Assembly: GCA_942490985.1 (NCBI GenBank)
Contig: CALNYW010000003.1
Span: forward strand, 62,001 to 126,000
Origin: Thiosocius sp942490985
GTDB lineage: Bacteria > Pseudomonadota > Gammaproteobacteria > Chromatiales > Chromatiaceae
Length of the DNA stretch: 64,000 nt
Reading direction: 5' to 3'
Positions 57,892 through 64,000 of the stretch are shown here, piece by piece (position 1 is the stretch's first letter; each line of letters opens with the position of its first letter). Below the pieces are notes generated by a model, which worked only from the letters and a program-made list of their open reading frames with translations, made no database searches and had not been told where the DNA came from. Position numbers and translations under genes: made by a program.

Positions 57892-58737
57892 TCAGTTCTT
57901 TTGGGCCTGGAAGAATTGGTCAGGCGAGGCAATCGCTCTCTGCAAATGTCGGATCAACCGAGTTCCCTGAGCACCGTCTACGACCTCGTGGTCAGCACTC
58001 ACCGATAGCTTTAGGGTCTTTCGATCCGACCTGACGCCATTGATAGTCCGCGTCCTAGTGTCGACGGACCCGATGCCCAGTGTAAGCGTCATGGGAGAGA
58101 TAGCTAGTCCCGCTAGCCCGCCCTTGGTAAAGGTGCCGAAAGACGTTACAGCTACGGTGCCTGCGAAGTGTTTGATCAGGAGAGGATGATAACGGGTAAG
58201 ACGCCAAACCAGTCGCCTAACTAACACGGGTTGCCTGGTAAGCCAGCCTAGATCACGCCAGAAAACGCTGTTGTAAAGAGGCTCTTTTTGGTGCCGTTGA
58301 ACGACCGTCTCAATTTCCAGCAATGACCTGCGGTGACAATTGCGTAACGTATAAAACCAGGGAAGCTTGCCGCCTTCGAAGTCTTTTTCAATAATCATCA
58401 GCACATCGACTTCACTGAAAACTAATGTTTTTTTTCTGAATCCAGCTCTATAGGCCTGGATTTCTGGGTGTGCTGCAACCACTCTTGCAAAGCAGGCGAT
58501 GACGAACGTGGCCAGACAGCAAGTCTCTTCGCCTGCCGCGCGTTGTTTCATTCGCAGTTGAAGGAAATCCGTGACGTCGGCTTCAAAGATTGCGTGAATA
58601 TTGTGTTTCTTGCTTCCCTCATGCAATACGTCAAGGATTAAGTTCCTCGCCGAAGGGAAAGAACTCACCTTGTACTCTACTGACCTGAGCGAACTTATTA
58701 AGCTCCTAACATCGGATAGAAATCGAAAAAATTTCAT
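57892..58737 (-). CDS. orphan 2-oxoacid-dehydrogenase-type acyltransferase domain protein
   Basis: A 281-residue protein that looks like the catalytic core of E2 acyltransferases or chloramphenicol acetyltransferase, without any lipoyl domain. The active-site motif HxxxDG appears as VSADHEVVDGAQGTRLI near the C-terminus, with TLTLGIGSV and VTSFGTFTKGG typical of the sheet. The N-terminal 40 residues are basic and may bind a partner. It is convergent with the P450 gene. It could transfer an acyl group from CoA or a carrier to a small molecule, but the substrate is unknown. The A/T-richer composition matches the P450 gene. Confidence 0.7.
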   Translation of the reverse strand: MKFFRFLSDVRSLISSLRSVEYKVSSFPSARNLILDVLHEGSKKHNIHAIFEADVTDFLQLRMKQRAAGEETCCLATFVIACFARVVAAHPEIQAYRAGFRKKTLVFSEVDVLMIIEKDFEGGKLPWFYTLRNCHRRSLLEIETVVQRHQKEPLYNSVFWRDLGWLTRQPVLVRRLVWRLTRYHPLLIKHFAGTVAVTSFGTFTKGGLAGLAISPMTLTLGIGSVDTRTRTINGVRSDRKTLKLSVSADHEVVDGAQGTRLIRHLQRAIASPDQFFQAQKN

Positions 58738-58955
58738 GCTCGTTTGATTGTTTGGCCGTCGGTATCGCTGAACATCGAATGAACCGTCCCGGGTATCACG
58801 GAGGCTTATTTGTTTAGGTCACGCTGCCATGACAGTTTGACGGGTAAGTTGGCTATAGCAGTTTGCCTCAGCTTCTCCGGGAGGGATATGACCCAGTGGT
58901 CCCACCAGCCGCCCGCCCCCCCGAGGAGATTCAAGAAACGCGATCAAGGGACACG

Positions 58956-59234
58956 CTAGGTCGCCTGACACTGGGGGCCCGCCTTCTTCTTGGCGATTCG
59001 TTCGGCCTGATCCGCATCAATCGCTTGCCCATCAACGGTGACCTTGCCCTTGTTCTCCAAGTCGGACAGCGTGTCGCGGTGCCACTTCCGTACTTTCTCA
59101 AAGCTCGTACAAGTTTCGCTCGGGATGGGTCCGTCGCTGCGAAAACAGGCGAGATATTTTCCGTTGGGAAGGCGGTAAATGCCGGGGTACGTCGTCTTGG
59201 CCGTTGCGGTCTGACTGGGCATAGACTCACGCAT
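58956..59234 (-). CDS. small protein of unknown function near tRNA-Leu
   Basis: A 92-residue basic, soluble-looking protein. TTYPGIYRLPNGKYLACFR is followed by TSFEKVRKWHRDTLSD. The first part has some likeness to small AP2/Arm-type DNA-binding domains of integrases, but this is weak. A GGGAG site lies ten bases before ATG 59234. It sits on the 3' side of tRNA-Leu, where integrated elements often start. No integrase is present. Confidence 0.5.
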   Translation of the reverse strand: MRESMPSQTATAKTTYPGIYRLPNGKYLACFRSDGPIPSETCTSFEKVRKWHRDTLSDLENKGKVTVDGQAIDADQAERIAKKKAGPQCQAT

Positions 59235-59414
59235 GTCCGATTTGCTCCCACAACATAAAGGATCGGGCCATAACCCCGGACTGTTGGCGCAGTTGCGGGA
59301 TTTTCTATGTCATAAGACAGTACCCGCGGAGCGGCTTGTCTCAAGTTAGTCACAAGACGTTTTCAAGCGCTCAGTTTGCGATGACAAAGATGTGTCTTAC
59401 GTTTCTGTTTTTAT

Positions 59415-59502
59415 TGGTGCCCGGAGCCGGAATCGAACCGGCACGATCGCAATGATCGGCGGATTTTAAGTCCGCTGCGTCTACCAGTTCCGCCACCCGG
59501 GC
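59415..59502 (-). tRNA. tRNA-Leu (anticodon UAA)
   Basis: On the minus strand the acceptor arm GCCCGGG pairs with the 3' end CCGGGCA, followed by an encoded CCA (59415-59417). The long variable arm typical of a leucine class II tRNA is present. The anticodon loop CTTAAAA gives UAA, and the T arm reads GGTTCGATTCC. Length is 88 nt including CCA. Confidence 0.95.
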
Positions 59503-59689
59503 TAGGTGCGTTTGGTAAAACCGCTCCGTTGACGGGATCGCGGTTAGCAGGAGCGTGCGGATAATAGCATCCATGCACTATGAATTGCCGAGAAGCTGAA
59601 CGCCAGAGTGACGGCTGAGCGCGCACGGTGTTGCCGCTGTCGATCCCTGTGTAGGCTTGTCAACCATTCCCGCCAAACAAGAACGCCAC

Positions 59690-60862
59690 ATGATTCAGCC
59701 GTTGACGTTAATCGTGATCGCCCAGCTATTTGGCACGTCACTCTGGTTCAGCGCGAACGGCGTCGGCGAGCAACTGCTGGCCGCCTGGTCGCTTGACACC
59801 GCGGCGCTCGGCACCCTGACCGGTGCGGTCCAGCTGGGTTTCATCAGCGGCACCCTGCTGTTCGCGATCTCCGGCGCGGCTGACCGCTTCTCGGCCAGCC
59901 GCCTTTTTCTCGTCTGTGCGCTGTTCGGTGCGCTGGCCAATCTCGGCTTGGCGTGGGTCGCTAAGGGCCTCGAAGGCGCCCTGGTTTTCCGCTTCCTCAC
60001 CGGGTTCATGCTCGCCGGCATCTACCCAATTGGTATGAAACTGGTCGTATCCTGGGCGCCAGCGCGCCGTGGTGAGGCACTGGGCTTGCTGGTTGGCATG
60101 CTGACATTGGGGACTGCGCTACCGCATCTGTTGCGCGGCATAGGGGTCGGCGTACCCTGGGAGTGGGTCGTCACGCTGTCATCGGCGCTGGCCTGCATCG
60201 GCGGCTTGCTGATTTTCCGCCTCGGTGACGGACCCCACTTACCGCGCAGCGGGTCCTTGAACTGGGGCGGCGTCTTGCACGCGTTCCGATTGAGCGGCTT
60301 TCGGGCGGCGGCACTGGGCTATTTCGGCCACATGTGGGAGCTCTACGCATTTTGGACCCTGGTACCCCTGCTCGTCTTTCAACTGCTGGAATCGACATCG
60401 TCGACGGCGACGTCGGATGCGGTACCGCTGTTGTCATTTCTGATCGTCGGCATCGGCGGCCTGGGCTGTGTCCTCGCTGGTCGCTGGAGTCGGCGCTTCG
60501 GCAGCGCACCGATCGCGGCCCTGGCCTTGGGAACCTCGGGATTGATTTGTCTGCTCTACCCCTGGCTGCAACTCGACAGCCTATGGCTTGGCCTTCCGCT
60601 GTTGTTGATCTGGGGGTTTGCAGTAGTCGCTGACTCGGCGCAGTTTTCGGCCCTGGCATCGCACGAGGCACCGCCCGAGATCGTCGGTAGCGCCTTGGCC
60701 ATCATGAACAGCATCGGCTTCGCGATCAGCGTCATCGCGATCATGCTGGTCACCGCGCGTTGGCAATCGCTTGGCAATGCCGTGGCCTGGTTGCTGCTGC
60801 CGGGACCGATTCTTGGACTGCTGGGACTCAGTCCTTTGCTGCGTCGCTCAAGAAGGGTTTGA
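59690..60862 (+). CDS. MFS transporter
   Basis: A 12-helix major facilitator protein of about 390 aa. Early family landmarks are QLFGTSLWFSANGVGEQLL and GFMLAGIYPIGMKLVVSWAP, and the central loop is short and charged. The substrate is unknown. It is convergent with the oxoamine synthase/polyketide synthase pair, and being the only transporter beside that pair it could export the product (inference). ATG 59690 is chosen; a TTG at 59657 would add eleven residues. Confidence 0.75.
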   Translation: MIQPLTLIVIAQLFGTSLWFSANGVGEQLLAAWSLDTAALGTLTGAVQLGFISGTLLFAISGAADRFSASRLFLVCALFGALANLGLAWVAKGLEGALVFRFLTGFMLAGIYPIGMKLVVSWAPARRGEALGLLVGMLTLGTALPHLLRGIGVGVPWEWVVTLSSALACIGGLLIFRLGDGPHLPRSGSLNWGGVLHAFRLSGFRAAALGYFGHMWELYAFWTLVPLLVFQLLESTSSTATSDAVPLLSFLIVGIGGLGCVLAGRWSRRFGSAPIAALALGTSGLICLLYPWLQLDSLWLGLPLLLIWGFAVVADSAQFSALASHEAPPEIVGSALAIMNSIGFAISVIAIMLVTARWQSLGNAVAWLLLPGPILGLLGLSPLLRRSRRV

Positions 60863-60889
60863 CAAGCTCGCTACCGGTCACGGGGACCG

Positions 60890-62242
60890 TCACAGACAGA
60901 CTCGGAGTTTGTCAGCGGCAAATTCGAGGTCATCGTCTGTCAACTGTGCATTGATGAAAAAGCGCACCCGCGCCGCCTTCTCTTCAACCGCCGGATAGAT
61001 GATCGGCTGCGCACTCACCCCCTGTTCGAGCAGATCGTTCGTCAAGCGCACGGCACGGGCAGAACTGCCGGTGATCGCCGGCACCACCGCCAGGCCGGTG
61101 CTGGTGCCGCAGTTGACGCCTGCACGCTGGGCCAACTCGAGGAATCGTCGGCCATTGTATTGCAGCCGCTCGACACGCTCCGGTTCACGCAACATCACTT
61201 CCAACGCCTTCTTGGCCGCCGCAGCAACCGGTGGCGACATGCCGACACTGTACAAAAAGCCCGGCGCGGCAATCTTCAGGTGTTCGACCAGGGCCTCGCT
61301 ACCGGCGATGTAGCCGCCACAACCGGCCATCGCCTTGCTCAATGTACCCATCCAGATATCCACGTCGGCACCGTCGACCCCGAAATGCTCTCGGATACCC
61401 CTTCCCGTGGCGCCCATCACGCCAAACGAATGCGCCTCGTCGACCATCAGAAACGCCTTGTGCCGCGACTTGATATCGATCAGCCGCGGCAGATCGGGGT
61501 AATCGCCGTCCATGCTGTAGATACCTTCGACGACAATCAGGACGCGCTGGAATTGGGTCCGTTCCTTGGCCAACAAGCGATCGAGCGCATCCAGGTCATT
61601 GTGAGGAAAGACACGCCGCGCAGCGCCTGACAGCTGGATCCCGACCAGCGCGCTATTGTGAATCAGGGAATCATGGACGACGAGATCCGCTGGACCGAAC
61701 AGGTAACCAATCGACGTGACATTGGTCGCATGACCACTGACAAAGGTCAGGCAAGCCTCTACATCGTGTACGGCCGCCAGGGCCGCCTCCAACTCGCGGT
61801 GCAACGCCCGTTCGCCCGAGACCGGGCGACTCGCTGAGACCGAGGTGCCCTGCTCATCGATCGCCTGCTTGGCCGCCGCGTCGACCTCCGGGTGGCCGCA
61901 CAACCCCAGGTAGTTATAGTTCGAGAAGCTGATGCACTCGTGGCCGTCGACGCGCGTGGTCCGTCCGGAAACGCCGTCATGCTGCTGAAAAAACGGGCTC
62001 TTGATACCCATGCGTGCGGCGCCCGCCTGCAAAATGCGCAATTGCTGGTAGGCCGGCAGCTGATCCAGCGAACCCCACTCGTCGGGGATATCGGATGCAG
62101 AGCCGGCGCGCACAACGTCGCGTCGCCGACCAGCGGGCTTGGTGGATTCCCGCTTGTCCTTGCGAGAACGGCGTTCCAGCGACTGGCGGATCAACTCGTC
62201 CTTGAGCCGATCGCTCAATCCTTGCAGGGGTTTCTTGCTCAA
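60890..62242 (-). CDS. alpha-oxoamine synthase (AONS/serine-palmitoyltransferase-like)
   Basis: A PLP enzyme of 450 aa of the family that condenses an acyl thioester with an amino acid and releases CO2. The body begins at about residue 60. SFSNYNYLGLCGHP is the family's substrate region, FVSGHATNVTSIG contacts the cofactor, LMVDEAHSFGVMGATGRG has the Asp that pairs with the pyridine ring, and GTLSKAMAGCGG has the Schiff-base lysine. The first 60 residues are basic and unusual. The gene lies 10 bp after a polyketide synthase that ends in an ACP. The acyl donor is therefore probably the ACP-bound polyketide, giving an aminoketone (inference). Confidence 0.85.
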   Translation of the reverse strand: MSKKPLQGLSDRLKDELIRQSLERRSRKDKRESTKPAGRRRDVVRAGSASDIPDEWGSLDQLPAYQQLRILQAGAARMGIKSPFFQQHDGVSGRTTRVDGHECISFSNYNYLGLCGHPEVDAAAKQAIDEQGTSVSASRPVSGERALHRELEAALAAVHDVEACLTFVSGHATNVTSIGYLFGPADLVVHDSLIHNSALVGIQLSGAARRVFPHNDLDALDRLLAKERTQFQRVLIVVEGIYSMDGDYPDLPRLIDIKSRHKAFLMVDEAHSFGVMGATGRGIREHFGVDGADVDIWMGTLSKAMAGCGGYIAGSEALVEHLKIAAPGFLYSVGMSPPVAAAAKKALEVMLREPERVERLQYNGRRFLELAQRAGVNCGTSTGLAVVPAITGSSARAVRLTNDLLEQGVSAQPIIYPAVEEKAARVRFFINAQLTDDDLEFAADKLRVCL

Positions 62243-62252
62243 AGCAGTGGCG

Positions 62253-64000
62253 TCATTTTGTGTCGTTGGAGGTCAGGGAGCCGATAACGTCGGCAACCGC
62301 ATTGTCGTCGATATCATGCCCATGCACAGCGGCTACCGCGTGCACATTATCGGCGACACGTGCCGCACCGCTGTCTTGCCCTGGCTGCAATCGCATTTGC
62401 GCGACCAGTTTTTCGGCCAGACGCACGATTGAAGGACCTTCGCCAAGTAGCATTATCGGCAGCTGTACGCCGAGACGCTTTTCAATCGACACCGCCAGCT
62501 CCATCGCCATCAGGGAATCCATGCCGAATGCCTGCATGGAACGCCGTACGTCGATCCGGTCTTCATCCAGACGAAGAATCTGGCTCACGTCGTGGCGGAT
62601 TAGATCCGTCAACAGCGCAACGGCGTCTTCGTCTGAGATGTCGACGATGAGCTGCCTGACCTCCTCGCCTTCTTCTGATTCATCCTCGCCGCTGGACAGC
62701 GCTTCGAGCGCGATAAAGCGTTCGGATGTCGCCGCAGGCAAAGCGCGTTTCAACCGCGACCATTCGAAATTGAGTACCGCCACCCCGGACCGGTCCTCCA
62801 CCAGCAACCGCTCGAGGGTTTGCAATGCCATTTCCGCCGACAAGGCCTTACCGCCAAGCCGGCTCTCGAGTGCTTCACCAACGTCGCGGTTACGTGCGAG
62901 ATAGCCGACGTCCTCGATCGGCCCCCAACTGACCGCGAGTGCCGGCAGGCCGTCCACACGTCGCTGCTCAGCAAAATGTTCCAGGAACCGATTGGCGGCC
63001 ACATAGCTTGCCTGGCCGGGATTGCCGAACGTCGTCGTCGCCGACGAAAACAACACGAAAAAGTCCAGCGCCGCATCCCGCGTTAATGCACCGAGATGCA
63101 TGGCGCCGAGCACCTTGGGCGCGAAAACCGCTTCGATCCGCGACGCATCCAGATCACGAATCAAGCCGTCATCGATCACCATTGCCGCATGTATGATACC
63201 GCGCAACGGCGGCATCGTACTTTGGATACCAGACAGCACGCCAGCCAACGCGGCCTTGTCGGTTACATCACAGGCAAAAACATGCGCCTGGGCGCCTGCC
63301 TGGGCAAGTTCGTCGACCAGGGCCGCGGCCTCGGGCGAGTTATCGCCCCGCCGACTCAACAGCGCGAGATGTCTGGCGCCCTTGCGCACCAACCACCGCG
63401 CGGTGGCTGCACCGAAGCCACTAAGACCCCCAGTGATGAGGTAGCTCGCAGCCGGCTCGAGGCGCAGTTCATCATCGCGCTGGATGCGGGACGACTGGGG
63501 CTGAGGGGGCTGTTCGAAGGTCAACACAACTTTGCCGATCTGTTTCGACTGTTGCATGAAGCGAAATGCATCGACAACGTCATCCGCCGGGAAGGCGCGA
63601 TAAGGCAATGGTGACAGGTCGCCGGACTCGAACAGTCCAAAGAGTTCCCGGAAAAGGCGCGACGTCAATGCCGGCCGTTCGGACATCAACTGATCCGCAT
63701 CGATGCCGAAATAGCTGATGTTGTTACGAAATGGTCGCAGGCCGATGCGGGTATCTTCGTAGTAATCCCGCTTGCCGAGCTCGAGAAAGCGCCCGAACGG
63801 CCGCAACACGCGGAGATTGCGTCGTACGGCCTCGCCAGCCAGCGAATTCAACACCACGTCGACGCCTTCGCCGTTGGTCTGCTCGAGAATTTCGTCTGCG
63901 AAATCCAACGATCGCGAATCGAACACCTGCGAGACGCCCAGTTGACGGACAAAGTCGCGCTTCTCGGGCGTACCCGCGGTGGCATAGATCTCGGCGCCAA
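62253..64000 (-). CDS. modular polyketide synthase, C-terminal part (ER-KR-ACP), 5' end outside window
   Basis: The last part of a large type I polyketide synthase. The frame is open to the window edge and reads GAEIYATAGTPEKRD there, the nucleotide-binding part of an enoylreductase domain. NGEGVDVVLNSLAGE and RPFGRFLELGKRDYY follow. A ketoreductase domain begins near 63.45 kb (YLITGGLSGFGAAT, active Tyr in GQASYVAANRF), and an ACP ends the protein, with its serine in AFGMDSLMAME near 62515. No thioesterase or reductase domain follows the ACP, only an acidic linker and a short tail. The reductive set implies a saturated chain. KS, AT and DH domains are expected beyond the window. Confidence 0.9.
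   Translation of the reverse strand, partial: GAEIYATAGTPEKRDFVRQLGVSQVFDSRSLDFADEILEQTNGEGVDVVLNSLAGEAVRRNLRVLRPFGRFLELGKRDYYEDTRIGLRPFRNNISYFGIDADQLMSERPALTSRLFRELFGLFESGDLSPLPYRAFPADDVVDAFRFMQQSKQIGKVVLTFEQPPQPQSSRIQRDDELRLEPAASYLITGGLSGFGAATARWLVRKGARHLALLSRRGDNSPEAAALVDELAQAGAQAHVFACDVTDKAALAGVLSGIQSTMPPLRGIIHAAMVIDDGLIRDLDASRIEAVFAPKVLGAMHLGALTRDAALDFFVLFSSATTTFGNPGQASYVAANRFLEHFAEQRRVDGLPALAVSWGPIEDVGYLARNRDVGEALESRLGGKALSAEMALQTLERLLVEDRSGVAVLNFEWSRLKRALPAATSERFIALEALSSGEDESEEGEEVRQLIVDISDEDAVALLTDLIRHDVSQILRLDEDRIDVRRSMQAFGMDSLMAMELAVSIEKRLGVQLPIMLLGEGPSIVRLAEKLVAQMRLQPGQDSGAARVADNVHAVAAVHGHDIDDNAVADVIGSLTSNDTK

Noticed and set aside
1..64000. CRISPR arrays, insertion sequences, rRNA genes, integrases
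   Set aside because: No regularly spaced repeats, transposase motifs, rRNA sequences or complete integrase genes were seen; the only RNA gene recognised is tRNA-Leu.

Overview
The window is a 64 kb stretch of a gammaproteobacterial chromosome. The gene blocks rluC/rne, lpxK-ycaR-kdsB with exbB/exbD/comEC, lolC-lolD, mfd-csiV, sdhCDAB-sdhE and hpt next to a thioinosine phosphorylase are the arrangement familiar from Pseudomonas and its relatives. The TrpD-like/Rieske pair, the periplasmic rhodanese and the exosortase-type genes point towards the Chromatiales or another sulfur-oxidising branch, but no marker fixes the genus. Coding density is high, and many neighbouring genes overlap at ATGA or TTGA junctions.

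Layout. 0-8.5 kb: purine salvage (hpt, MTIP), a PEP-CTERM surface protein behind a sigma-54-like promoter, an amino-acid-type binding protein, two transporters, a DUF429 protein, a class V aminotransferase and a PCu(A)C copper chaperone. 8.6-11.6 kb: a DctPQM TRAP transporter with a strong hairpin between P and Q. 11.9-15.5 kb: the succinate dehydrogenase operon. 15.6-20.7 kb: recJ, diverging from an Sfp-type phosphopantetheinyl transferase, then galE, uppP and a secreted serine protease. 20.8-25.8 kb: a cluster of an AMP ligase, a PLP decarboxylase, an ACP and an asparagine-synthetase-like protein. It resembles genes that accompany exosortase/PEP-CTERM systems, but the synthetase has lost its glutaminase nucleophile. 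25.9-29.7 kb: phoU-phoR-phoB and sppA. 29.7-43.3 kb: the conserved block of HAD phosphatase, rluC, rne, LMW-PTP, kdsB, ycaR, lpxK, exbD, exbB, comEC, DUF2062, lolD and lolC. 43.4-48.5 kb: agmatine catabolism (aguA, aguB), a TrpD-like/Rieske pair, and a tiny secreted peptide before a rhodanese. 48.5-56 kb: mfd, csiV, small membrane and periplasmic proteins, an IscR-like regulator without most of its Fe-S ligands, and a diguanylate cyclase. 56.4-59.5 kb: a cytochrome P450, an orphan acyltransferase and a small protein beside a tRNA-Leu(UAA), possibly an island. 59.7-64 kb: an MFS exporter facing an alpha-oxoamine synthase and the C-terminal part of a reducing modular polyketide synthase that runs off the window.

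How the parts may connect (inference). The phosphopantetheinyl transferase can activate both the stand-alone ACP and the polyketide synthase ACP. The polyketide synthase ends in an ACP with no thioesterase, and the oxoamine synthase 10 bp downstream could release the chain by decarboxylative condensation with an amino acid, giving an amino-ketone lipid. The PEP-CTERM protein and the ligase/decarboxylase/ACP/synthetase cluster imply an exosortase elsewhere in the genome. The least-explained material is the ligase/decarboxylase/ACP/dead-glutaminase synthetase cluster, the polyketide synthase/oxoamine synthase pair, and the TrpD-like/Rieske and peptide/rhodanese neighbourhoods.
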